Shown here in pieces: positions 1 through 6,388 of a stretch of 18,907 nucleotides of DNA (its first letter is position 1; the number at the start of each line of letters is the position of its first letter). The notes under the pieces are model-generated. The model saw only the letters and a list, made by a program, of their open reading frames with translations. It was not told where the DNA came from and did not search any database. The stretch is taken from positions 1 to 18,907 of the forward strand of contig DATKLX010000223.1 in assembly GCA_035542155.1 (NCBI GenBank), read 5' to 3'. The translations under genes were made by a program, and so were the position numbers. Origin of the DNA: DATKLX01 sp035542155. GTDB lineage: Bacteria > Chloroflexota > Anaerolineae > Anaerolineales > Anaerolineaceae.

Positions 1-251
1 CTGGCATCCGGCGCTTTGCCGCGCAGTCGGGTGGGTAGCTGTTCCACCTGCTCGGCCAGGCAGGCTTCATCGGCCGCGGGACTGCCATACCCGGCATCGG
101 TATACAAGTGCTCCTCAATGGCTGGCTTGCCCTTGATGCGAGACAGGTATTGCCCTCCCGGTGCGTCCAGATGTGCTTCTAGTCTTTGAGGAGAAGCCGA
201 TTTCTGACCTTTTTCCAGTGGAGTCACAGCTAAAAGCCCGGAAACTACCAC
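1..251 (-). pseudogene. Transposase remnant (IS1182/ISNCY-like), truncated, runs off the left edge
   Basis: The minus strand is open from about position 251 to the window edge. It encodes a stretch containing HLYTDAGYGSPAADEACL, then a segment ending in LRGKAPDA. The TDxGYGSPxxD pattern followed by (I/L)RGxxP matches the catalytic C-terminal half of IS1182/ISNCY-like DDE transposases; the Asp in YTDAGY would be a catalytic acid. The reading frame is closed by a stop at 252-254, and none of the long N-terminal half expected for such a transposase is present upstream. So the element looks 5'-truncated as well as cut by the window. The homologous part probably begins near 182; residues between 183 and 251 are not recognisable. 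Family assignment comes from motif memory only. Confidence 0.6.
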
Positions 252-259
252 TCAATAAA

Positions 260-302
260 CGATCTCCCTGGACGTATTTTCCGGGGAGATCGGCGCTTTT
301 TT
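260..302 (+). terminator. Rho-independent terminator-like hairpin
   Basis: A perfect 9-bp stem (CGATCTCCC at 260-268 with GGGAGATCG at 284-292, 15-nt loop) is followed by GCGCTTTTTT. The T run is on the plus strand, so it would stop rightward transcription, yet both neighbouring genes read leftward. It may be left over from a plus-strand gene displaced by the adjacent transposase remnant, or act as a barrier against rightward read-through into the antisense of thpR. Confidence 0.6.
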
Positions 303-323
303 GGTGTTCATTTCATAAATTCT

Positions 324-905
324 TCAAGAAGACAACTGCGCGGTTAGCAGGGGGGTGTAAATTGCCCCACCGGGCTGGAGGTCACTGCGGAACAAACGCA
401 CTGAGCGCACGTTGACGACGCCCAGCGGGCCTACTTTGTAACTGGCCAGAACTTCTCCGGTCTTTCGAACTTCATCGGGCGTGGCGTTGTGGGATACTCG
501 CGCCAGGGTCAGATGTGCGGAGAAAGGTCTTTCCTCCGCGGCATAGCCCAGCCGGACTGTCTCACTCTCAATGGAACGCTGCAAGGCCATTAACGCTGGC
601 GGCGCCTGGATGCCAATCCAGACCACCCGGGGGCGGCGGATCGTGGGGAAGGCGCCAATTCCTCCCACATCGATCAAAAAGCAATGATGGCGAGTAGCCT
701 CTGCCTGGAGCAGCTTGGTGAGCAGCTCCAGGTTGGTCGATGACACTTCTCCCAGGAACTTCAAGGTCAGATGAATATTGTTCGCGGGTACCCAGCGAAT
801 TGTGTTGATGCTACATTGCTCGCGCAAATGCGATGAGATCTGATCCAGTTTCGCTTGAATTTCTGCCGGAAGGTCGATGGCGATAAAGGCGCGGATCACA
901 GCCAT
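324..905 (-). CDS. thpR: RNA 2',3'-cyclic phosphodiesterase (2H / LigT family)
   Basis: The 193-residue product is a full-length member of the 2H phosphoesterase superfamily, ThpR/LigT branch, which hydrolyses 2',3'-cyclic phosphate ends of RNA to 2'-phosphates and can also join tRNA half-molecules in vitro. Both signature tetrapeptides are visible: HLTL at residues 45-48 (followed by KFLG) and HLTL at 131-134 (followed by ARV). The opening RAFIAIDLP is typical of the family. The ATG at 903-905 fits the expected N-terminus, though there is no strong Shine-Dalgarno sequence. The gene stands alone: a good promoter lies at 1146-1174 with a long leader, and the terminator-like hairpin at 260-302 faces the other way. 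The protein is expected to be cytosolic. Family assignment is secure; the in vivo substrate is not known for most members. Confidence 0.93.
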   Translation of the reverse strand: MAVIRAFIAIDLPAEIQAKLDQISSHLREQCSINTIRWVPANNIHLTLKFLGEVSSTNLELLTKLLQAEATRHHCFLIDVGGIGAFPTIRRPRVVWIGIQAPPALMALQRSIESETVRLGYAAEERPFSAHLTLARVSHNATPDEVRKTGEVLASYKVGPLGVVNVRSVRLFRSDLQPGGAIYTPLLTAQLSS

Positions 906-1139
906 AGGGGTTTGCCTGTTGGAGAAAATGAAAATGATTTACCCGAAAATCCTGGTTATTTCTTCACCAGCGGCGTGTAACGGGAGTGAACGGTGAGTGA
1001 CATCGACCGGATCCATAAAATCCCACTCAGTTGCCAGACAGGGATCAGATTGAAGTGAACGCCCATTCCCTCCCCATGAGTAAGGACCAATTCTGAACCT
1101 GTTTCCGAAGGACATGTCTAGATCGCTAAAACCGGGTAC
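906..1139 (-). other. Long untranslated leader of thpR, no recognised gene
   Basis: If transcription starts near 1139 from the promoter at 1146-1174, the thpR message carries about 234 untranslated bases. I see short complementary segments but no known riboswitch or leader motif. A minus-strand reading frame at 939-1178 opens with TTG inside the promoter's own -35 region and shows no family resemblance. A shorter frame from an internal ATG (about residue 23 of it) also lacks a clear ribosome binding site. Function is unknown. Confidence 0.4.
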
Positions 1140-1145
1140 AATTTC

Positions 1146-1174
1146 AGTATACAAAAGGGAACGCTCCGTGTCAA
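1146..1174 (-). promoter_or_regulatory. Strong sigma70-type promoter upstream of thpR
   Basis: On the minus strand TTGACA (1169-1174) and TATACT (1146-1151) are separated by exactly 17 bases, giving one of the best consensus matches in the window. Transcription would start near 1139 and run leftward to thpR, whose ATG is at 905. Confidence 0.7.
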
Positions 1175-1266
1175 GCAAAACACGCGGCTAAGGGAAAAGT
1201 TCTATCTTCTACTGAACTGGTATTGAATATCACCCCGGAGGTCGCCTATACAGTTGAAAAAGATTG

Positions 1267-1275
1267 TGGTATAAA
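1267..1275 (+). promoter_or_regulatory. Extended -10 promoter of the 6S-like RNA
   Basis: TGGTATAAA at 1267-1275 is an extended -10 element (TGnTATAAt). It predicts a start at about 1282, which is where the 5' strand of the RNA's closing stem begins. A -35 match at the normal distance (TATACA, 1247-1252) is weak, as expected for an extended -10 promoter. Confidence 0.6.
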
Positions 1276-1281
1276 AGAATT

Positions 1282-1457
1282 ACCCTGCTGTGCTCGTGAT
1301 GCCGCAAAACCGGTTTTGAGCCAACAAGTTTTTTATAGGTCTCTCTATACTGGCAGGTGACGCGATAGGCTTCGGCCAAGGCGGAGCCTGTGGTGCGAGA
1401 CCTCAACCTGCGTATGCAGGTTCAAAACTCTGCAGCACACGGCATGGTGGGGTCCTT
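1282..1457 (+). ncRNA. ssrS: Candidate 6S RNA
   Basis: This gene-free interval has the layout of 6S RNA, the regulator that mimics an open promoter and holds sigma70 RNA polymerase. It is about 175 nt long, close to the usual 180-200. ACCC (1282-1285) and ATGCCG (1299-1304) can pair with GGGT (1450-1453) and CGGCAT (1440-1445) as a closing stem. A segment TTTTGAGCC (1314-1322) sits where the 5' side of the central bubble and product-RNA template would be; E. coli 6S has TGAGCC there. GGTCTC (1338-1343) pairs with GAGACC (1397-1402) to form the long upper arm, with AGGCT/AGCCT inside. A short hairpin AACCTGC-GTAT-GCAGGTT (1405-1422) is followed by CAAAACTC and the 3' closing strand, as in E. 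coli. A T-rich tail ends it. It meets the end of ttuA almost head-on. The call rests on manual folding and memory of the E. coli sequence. Confidence 0.62.
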
Positions 1458-1461
1458 TTAA

Positions 1462-2385
1462 TTAATTATCGGCGCGCAGCATGGCGCAAAAGGCGCATTT
1501 CGTCTGGTTGGTGGTCGGCTGGCCGCACACCGGGCAGGGATGCAGATCGACCAGCCCCTCGTCCAGATCCGCTTTTCCCCACAGTCTTTCGCGGTTTTTC
1601 AAGAAATTCAGGTAAAACGCAAGCTTGGCGCCGGGGCGGGTAACCTCGAGGCGGTTAAGCGTCTCTTTATACGCGTTTGTCTGGTTCCCGCCCGCGAAAG
1701 GGCATTCCTCGTATATATATGGGATGTCGCGGAGGAGCGCGTAGGCAGCCGTCTCACGCTCGTAGAAGCGGCAAAAAGGCTTCACCTTGCGAGGCAGGTC
1801 GCTGTTTTCCGGCAGCACCGGGCGCTGGCGCGCCAGGGCGTCGACTTTCCACTCGAGGGTGTTTGCAAACAGAACCGCGGCTTCATCGTCCAGATTATGG
1901 CCCGTCGCGAGCACGGAATAGCCGTTTTCCAATGCAACCTGGTCAAGAATGTGGCGTTTGCTTAGACCGCAGACCGCGCAAGGTTTCCCGCGGCCGCGTT
2001 GCGAGCGGAAAGACAGCTCGGCGATGGTCATCCCGTACGTTTCGCGCAGGTCGAAGACGCGGAGAACCAGGCCCCTTTGCGCGGCAAACTCCACGACAAA
2101 CTCTTTCGAGCGAGCGGAATACTCGACATCTCCGGCGATCCCCAGATCGATATAGAGACCATCCACGTCGTAACCCAGCCGCCAGAGCACGTCCCACAGG
2201 GCGAGGGAATCCTTGCCGCCCGATACCGCGACCAGGATTCTGTCCTGGGGGGTAAACATGGCGTATTTCTGTATGAAGCGCGCAGTCTGGGCAGGCAGCC
2301 ATTCCAGAAAATGCTCTTTGCAGAGCGCCAGGCGGTGCTGGGGCATGTGCAGGCTGGCCTTCTGGCCGCAGGTGTGGCACTTCAT
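1462..2385 (-). CDS. ttuA: TtuA/Ncs6-type tRNA 2-thiolation enzyme
   Basis: The 307-residue product is a member of the TtcA/TtuA/Ncs6 family, adenylating enzymes that place sulfur on tRNA. Order of features: an N-terminal zinc site (C3, C6, C22, H25), the ATP-pyrophosphatase loop SGGKDS at 55-60, a CAVC pair at 136-139 plus C228 in EECPF as the likely ligands of a [4Fe-4S] cluster, GHNLDDEA at 162-169, and a C-terminal zinc site (C284, C287, C297, C300). This two-zinc-finger plus three-cysteine layout is that of Thermus TtuA, which makes 2-thioribothymidine at tRNA position 54 using the carrier TtuB. The gene's ATG overlaps the stop of the upstream carrier gene (ATGA, 2382-2385), so the two are translationally coupled. 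It is the last gene of the tgt operon. Position-54 specificity is inferred from family and partner; a role at U34, as in Ncs6, is the alternative. Confidence 0.88.
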   Translation of the reverse strand: MKCHTCGQKASLHMPQHRLALCKEHFLEWLPAQTARFIQKYAMFTPQDRILVAVSGGKDSLALWDVLWRLGYDVDGLYIDLGIAGDVEYSARSKEFVVEFAAQRGLVLRVFDLRETYGMTIAELSFRSQRGRGKPCAVCGLSKRHILDQVALENGYSVLATGHNLDDEAAVLFANTLEWKVDALARQRPVLPENSDLPRKVKPFCRFYERETAAYALLRDIPYIYEECPFAGGNQTNAYKETLNRLEVTRPGAKLAFYLNFLKNRERLWGKADLDEGLVDLHPCPVCGQPTTNQTKCAFCAMLRADN

Positions 2386-2582
2386 CTTGCTCCACCCGAA
2401 ATCACGGCGACCAGGGTGATCACGACGCCATCGTGGAGAACCTCGTCCTCCGTGATCAGGTCCCCATCATGCAGAGCCAGGTACATCTCCGGGTGCAGTT
2501 CCAGGCTTTGCAGGGCCTTTGCCAGGGTGATCCCGGGGCTGACCTCGAATTCTTTCTGGTGCAGGATCATTTTTACCGCCAT
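2382..2582 (-). CDS. ttuB: Ubiquitin-fold sulfur carrier (ThiS/MoaD/TtuB-like)
   Basis: A 66-residue beta-grasp protein opens MAVKMILHQKEFEV and ends VAVISGGAR. Small ubiquitin-like carriers accept sulfur as a C-terminal Gly-Gly thiocarboxylate and hand it to a thiolase; here the thiolase gene follows directly with a 4-base overlap, which points to TtuB. The odd feature is that GG (63-64) is followed by Ala-Arg, so the carrier would have to be trimmed before activation. I chose the ATG at 2580-2582 because AGAAAGGA lies 7 bases upstream; a TTG two codons earlier is also possible. Its first base is shared with the stop of the lipoprotein gene (TAATG). Mature carriers of this size range are typical. 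The pairing with TtuA makes a molybdopterin or thiamine role less likely. No E1-like activating gene is seen in the window. Confidence 0.82.
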   Translation of the reverse strand: MAVKMILHQKEFEVSPGITLAKALQSLELHPEMYLALHDGDLITEDEVLHDGVVITLVAVISGGAR

Positions 2583-3313
2583 TACCAATTCCTTTCTTGC
2601 AGGCAGGCGAGCAGGCGGCGGGCGGCGCCCTGCGGCTCCGCCGAAGCCAGGCCCACGACCGGAACGCTCAGGGAGCGGTCCAGGTTGACGGTGTGGACCT
2701 TCGCGCTCATCCAGTCTGACGGGATGAAGCCGATCGCGCCCGGCGTTTGGCTGACCGCCTGGATCATCGCGGCGGGATCCGGGGCCTGGTAGACCGCTTT
2801 CACCGGCGTTTCGCCGTTCAAGACGAGACCTTCAAAAGCGATGCGCAAATCATCGCCGGGCAGATACGTCCACGCCTGGACCGGGAGAGAAGCTCCTCCG
2901 GGCCATTCCTGCATCTTACCCGAATAGATCGCGGCGAGGTCGGCCAATGTCAGGCTGGTGAGCGAAAGGCCGGGGTGAGAGATCACCCGGATCTCGAGCT
3001 TTCCCAGATCAGCGGCGAAATCCCTGGTTCCTGGTGGAACTTCGATCCTGACAGTCAGGTCGAAGCGGGAAAGCTCCAGGGACTGGGCCGGGGTCTTTTT
3101 GACCATCAAACCAATCCCGCTGCTTTGCCCGGAGCATGCCTGGAGCTGAGCGAGGAAACCCTTTTCCAACGCCGGGGTGTACTGGACCCGGACTGGTTCC
3201 AGGGTAGCCAGGGGTGAAACAGGCGCGAGGGGCCGGCAGCCGTTGATCACGATCATCAGGGCAGCCAGTAGCGCCGCGCTACTCCTCCGGTTGGTTGGCG
3301 GCTTCTTTTTCAT
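2582..3313 (-). CDS. PstS-like substrate-binding lipoprotein
   Basis: The 243-residue product starts with a lipoprotein signal: MKKKPPTNRR, a hydrophobic stretch, and VINGC with Cys26 as the lipidation site, so it should sit on the outer face of the cytoplasmic membrane. The body resembles the phosphate-type periplasmic binding fold: LTLADLAAIYSGKMQEWPGG near the middle, then an AAMIQAVSQTPGAIGFIPSDW segment, both landmarks of PstS-like proteins. It is shorter than a normal PstS (around 300 or more) and no ABC transporter genes are nearby. I prefer the ATG at 3313, giving a clean signal peptide; a TTG at 3346 would add 11 poorly fitting residues. It overlaps the end of tgt by 35 bases and the start of the carrier gene by one base, so it belongs to the operon. 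Ligand unknown; phosphate or another oxyanion is a guess. Confidence 0.75.
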   Translation of the reverse strand: MKKKPPTNRRSSAALLAALMIVINGCRPLAPVSPLATLEPVRVQYTPALEKGFLAQLQACSGQSSGIGLMVKKTPAQSLELSRFDLTVRIEVPPGTRDFAADLGKLEIRVISHPGLSLTSLTLADLAAIYSGKMQEWPGGASLPVQAWTYLPGDDLRIAFEGLVLNGETPVKAVYQAPDPAAMIQAVSQTPGAIGFIPSDWMSAKVHTVNLDRSLSVPVVGLASAEPQGAARRLLACLQERNW

Positions 3314-4424
3314 ACGAGGAATATTGGGCCAGAAAATTTGCGGCAAAGGCGTCCAGGCTACCCGCGATCACCGCCTGGCGGAGGTCCCGGGTGAGCCGGG
3401 TGAGGGTGTGAAGATTGTGGATCGAAATCAGGGTAGCAGCCAGGATTTCTCTGGCAACGATGAGGTGGCGGAGATAGGCGCGGGTAAAGTTCTGGCAGGT
3501 GTAGCAGAGGCAGGTAGGGTCGATGGGCCGCTTATCCTGCGCATAGCCGGCATTCATCAGGTTAATCCGGCCGGTGCGGGTCATCGCCGCCTGGTGGCGC
3601 GCCAGCCGGGTGGGAAGGACGCAGTCAAAGATATCCACCCCGCGCAGAACACCGTTGACCAGGTCTTCTGGAGAGCCAACTCCCATCAGGTAGCGCGGCT
3701 TCTCTTCTGGCAGGATCGCGTTGACCACCTCGAGCATGGCGTGCATCTGGGGCTTGGTTTCGCCGACGGAGAGGCCGCCGATGGCGTGACCGGGGAAGCC
3801 CATCGCCGCGATCGTCTCCGCTGACTCGCGGCGTAGGTCGGGGAAGACCCCACCCTGGACGATGCCGAACAGGGCCTGGTCCGGGCGTTTTTTGGCTTTC
3901 AGGCAGCGCACCGCCCAGGCGTGTGTGCGGCGCATCGCCTCTTCGATATACGACCGGTCGTTGGGGTCGGCGCACTCGTCGAAAGCCATGATAATGTCGG
4001 CTCCCAGGTTTTCCTGGATGGCAATCGATTTTTCTGGCGTTAAGTGGTGCAGCGAGCCATCAATGTGGCTCTTGAACGTCACGCCGTTTTCATCGACCTT
4101 GCGGGTCTGGGCCAGCGAAAAGACCTGGAATCCACCCGAATCGGTCAGGATGGGCCCGTCCCAGCCCATGAAGCGGTGCAGCCCGCCCATCCCGGCGACG
4201 AGCTCATCCCCCGGGCGCAGGTAGAGGTGATAGGTATTCGCCAGGACCAGAGTCGCTCCCAGATCGCGCAGTTGGGCTGGGGTGACCGCCTTGACAGTCG
4301 CCTGGGTGCCGACCGGGGCGAAGACGGGCGTTTGCAGGTCGCCGTGGGGGGTGTGGAAAACACCCGCGCGGGCCATTCCCTGGCGGGCAACCAGGTCGAA
4401 GGAAAAAGGGGAATAAGAGGTCAA
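3279..4424 (-). CDS. tgt: tRNA-guanine transglycosylase
   Basis: The 381-residue product exchanges guanine-34 in GUN-anticodon tRNAs for preQ1, the committed step of queuosine insertion. All landmarks are present: LTDSGGFQVFS with D95, FDEC with D149, FGIVQGG at 186-192, GGLSVGE at 216-222, the catalytic region VDIFDCVLPTR at 263-273, and a zinc site C305-x-C307-x2-C310 with H336. Length equals the bacterial norm. The start is taken at TTG (4422-4424), the only start in frame that keeps the conserved FSFDLVARQGMARAG segment; no ATG is available upstream. A promoter at 4460-4490 gives a leader of about 30 bases. It is the first gene of an operon that ends with a tRNA thiolation enzyme. No preQ1 synthesis genes are in the window, so preQ1 or queuine may be made elsewhere or salvaged. 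Confidence 0.97.
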   Translation of the reverse strand: MTSYSPFSFDLVARQGMARAGVFHTPHGDLQTPVFAPVGTQATVKAVTPAQLRDLGATLVLANTYHLYLRPGDELVAGMGGLHRFMGWDGPILTDSGGFQVFSLAQTRKVDENGVTFKSHIDGSLHHLTPEKSIAIQENLGADIIMAFDECADPNDRSYIEEAMRRTHAWAVRCLKAKKRPDQALFGIVQGGVFPDLRRESAETIAAMGFPGHAIGGLSVGETKPQMHAMLEVVNAILPEEKPRYLMGVGSPEDLVNGVLRGVDIFDCVLPTRLARHQAAMTRTGRINLMNAGYAQDKRPIDPTCLCYTCQNFTRAYLRHLIVAREILAATLISIHNLHTLTRLTRDLRQAVIAGSLDAFAANFLAQYSSYEKEAANQPEE

Positions 4425-4459
4425 GAATTGGCCGCCGTTCTCATCAGGTAAGTTACAGA

Positions 4460-4490
4460 ATTATAACGCAAGGTCAAAATGGTTTACCAA
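4460..4490 (-). promoter_or_regulatory. Promoter of the tgt operon
   Basis: On the minus strand a perfect TATAAT occupies 4460-4465. A TTGGTA or TGGTAA lies 18-19 bases upstream (4484-4490). The predicted start near 4453 leaves about 30 bases before the TTG start of tgt. It is back-to-back with the recJ promoter. Confidence 0.6.
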
Positions 4491-4496
4491 CCCGCC

Positions 4497-4525
4497 TTGC
4501 CCTTCCCGGCAAGGCGATTTATACT
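4497..4525 (+). promoter_or_regulatory. recJ promoter; predicts a leaderless mRNA
   Basis: TTGCCC (4497-4502) and TATACT (4520-4525) are 17 bases apart. Transcription should start at about 4531-4534, while the recJ ATG is 4534-4536, so the message has essentially no 5' untranslated region and no room for a Shine-Dalgarno sequence. Confidence 0.65.
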
Positions 4526-4533
4526 ACAACGAT

Positions 4534-6246
4534 ATGCAACCTTCCCAGGCCAGGCGCTGGCACATTATGGAACGAATCTCCCCCGAAGCCGATCAGGCCT
4601 TGGGCGTACTTCCTGCGTTTCTCAGGCAGATCCTGTACAACCGCGGCTGCACGACCTTCGACGAGGCAGCGCGGTTCCTCAAAGCCGAGCCGAGTGGAAA
4701 CACCGATCCCATTCAAATCCTGGGGATGGGAGAGACCGTCGAGCGGATCCTGTGCGCTATCCAGCGGGACGAGCTGATCGTGGTCTATGGGGATTATGAC
4801 GTCGACGGGGTAACCGCGACCGCACTATTATTCGAGGTGCTGCAGAAAATGGGTGCGCGGGTCCGTGAATATATCCCCAACCGCTTCGATGAGGGATACG
4901 GGCTGAATAACGAAGCCCTGGAAACGGTCCAGCGCTCGCTAGGAGCGAAGCTGGTCATCACTGTGGACTGCGGGATCCGTTCGCAAAAAGAGGCCGAATA
5001 CGCCCGCCAGCTAGGGCTGGACCTGATCATCACCGATCACCACCACTGCAGCGACACGTTGCCCTGCGGGATCGCCGTGATCAACCCCAAGCAGCCGGGA
5101 GATCCCTACCAGGATAAGGATCTCGCCGGAGTGGGACTGGCTTACAAACTGGCTCAGGCGCTCCTGGCAACCCAGCCGGTAGCCGGGGTCGAGGCGGACC
5201 AATGGCTGGACCTGGTCGCTCTCGGTACGGTTGCGGACCTGGCTCCTCTGGTGGGAGAGAACCGCGCCCTCGTTCGCCGGGGGCTGGAGCACATTCGCCA
5301 GGGCCAGCGCCAGGGGCTGCTTTCCCTGATCGGAGCAGCGGGGCTCAACCGGGAAAAAGTTACTGCAGCGGATATCGGCTTTGCCCTGGGGCCCCGACTT
5401 AACGCTGCCGGGCGATTGGAATCAGCCCTGGCGGCCTTCCGCCTGCTGACCGCCACCGATCTCTTCGAGGCCGGGATGCTGGCCCAGCAGCTAGATAACC
5501 AGAACCACGAGCGCCAGCAGCAAACGCGAGATATTCAAGCGCGGGTTGAGGCGATGGCGCTGGCTGAGAACCAGGACCAGGCCCTGATTTTTGCCGCTGA
5601 CCCTGGCTTCAGCCAGGGGATCGTCGGGCTGGCCGCCTCTCGCCTGGCGGAACTGTACTACCGCCCGGCCATCGTGGCTTATCGAAATGAGGAGATCACC
5701 CGGGGCTCGTGCCGAAGCATCCCCGGATTTCACATTACAGAGGCGTTGGATCAGTGCTCTGAGTTGCTCATCCGCCATGGAGGGCACGCGGCCGCAGCAG
5801 GGTTCACCGTGCGGAACGAAAATCTGCCCGAGCTGATCACCCGCATGCAGGCGATGGCCGCCCAACAGCTTGGCGATCTGTCCCAGCTTCGCCGCACTCT
5901 GGATGCCGACCTCGAGATTCCTCTTTCCGATCTCAATTTCAAGATGCTGAATTATCTGGACCTGATCCAACCAACCGGATACGGGAACCTTGAGCCGGTT
6001 TTCGTCAGTCGCAACCTCGAAGTCCGCAACCACAGAACCGTTGGAAAAGAGAAGCAGCACCTCAAGCTTTGGGTTTCCGATGGGAAGGCTTCGATCAATG
6101 CCATCGCATTCCGGCTGGGGCACCTGGATGGCCAGCTTCCCCACTTTGTCGACCTGATGTATACCTTCGAGCGCAACGAATACAACGGAATGATCGACTT
6201 ACAGTTGAACGTCAGGGATTTACGGCCCTCCGGGATGGCGGAGTAA
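4534..6246 (+). CDS. recJ: Single-stranded-DNA-specific exonuclease RecJ
   Basis: The 570-residue product is the 5'-to-3' exonuclease that degrades single-stranded DNA in recombination and mismatch/base-excision repair. It has the DHH-family core: GDYDVDG with D87, D89 and D91, VDCG with D145, the DHH triad D168-H169-H170, and LGTVADLAPL further on. These are followed by GPRLNAAGRL, a DHHA1 domain with GGHAAAAGF, and a C-terminal OB-type segment beginning around residue 460. The size matches canonical bacterial RecJ (about 560-580). The start at 4534 keeps the family's N-terminal Trp (W9) and the LYNRG motif, and it lies immediately at the predicted transcription start. No ribosome binding site is visible, so translation is probably leaderless. 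It diverges from tgt, and a new promoter follows before the next gene, so recJ looks monocistronic. Confidence 0.96.
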   Translation: MQPSQARRWHIMERISPEADQALGVLPAFLRQILYNRGCTTFDEAARFLKAEPSGNTDPIQILGMGETVERILCAIQRDELIVVYGDYDVDGVTATALLFEVLQKMGARVREYIPNRFDEGYGLNNEALETVQRSLGAKLVITVDCGIRSQKEAEYARQLGLDLIITDHHHCSDTLPCGIAVINPKQPGDPYQDKDLAGVGLAYKLAQALLATQPVAGVEADQWLDLVALGTVADLAPLVGENRALVRRGLEHIRQGQRQGLLSLIGAAGLNREKVTAADIGFALGPRLNAAGRLESALAAFRLLTATDLFEAGMLAQQLDNQNHERQQQTRDIQARVEAMALAENQDQALIFAADPGFSQGIVGLAASRLAELYYRPAIVAYRNEEITRGSCRSIPGFHITEALDQCSELLIRHGGHAAAAGFTVRNENLPELITRMQAMAAQQLGDLSQLRRTLDADLEIPLSDLNFKMLNYLDLIQPTGYGNLEPVFVSRNLEVRNHRTVGKEKQHLKLWVSDGKASINAIAFRLGHLDGQLPHFVDLMYTFERNEYNGMIDLQLNVRDLRPSGMAE

Positions 6247-6296
6247 AAAGAATTGTCTCCCTCGAAGCCAAGGCAAAATCACATAATTGTAAGGAT

Positions 6297-6326
6297 TTGG
6301 TGAGCACCGGAAGGGCGTGCTATAAT
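6297..6326 (+). promoter_or_regulatory. Promoter of the ATPase-GDPD-GH3 unit
   Basis: TTGGTG (6297-6302) and TATAAT (6321-6326) are 18 bases apart, and TGC directly before the -10 makes it an extended -10. The leader is about 56 bases and contains a strong ribosome binding site, GGAGGA at 6378-6383, five bases before the ATG at 6389. Confidence 0.7.
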
Positions 6327-6388
6327 TTGTTAGGTTTTTTTAAGGAATCTGCCAGCCATAGTGGTCAGAAACATATCGGAGGAAATGC

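Noticed and set aside
161..415. 84-codon plus-strand frame
   Set aside because: It crosses the transposase remnant, the terminator hairpin and the 3' end of thpR; a chance frame.
939..1178. 79-codon minus-strand frame upstream of thpR
   Set aside because: It begins with TTG inside the -35 of a near-perfect promoter, has no ribosome binding site and no family resemblance.
1282..1457. Signal recognition particle RNA, RNase P RNA or tmRNA
   Set aside because: The conserved cores of these RNAs (GGAAG/AGCAG tetraloop-binding loop, RNase P CR-I/CR-V, tmRNA alanine acceptor) are not seen; the fold suits 6S better.
1540..2688. Several long plus-strand frames opposite ttuA and ttuB
   Set aside because: They are antisense shadows of GC-rich genes with clear family motifs on the minus strand.
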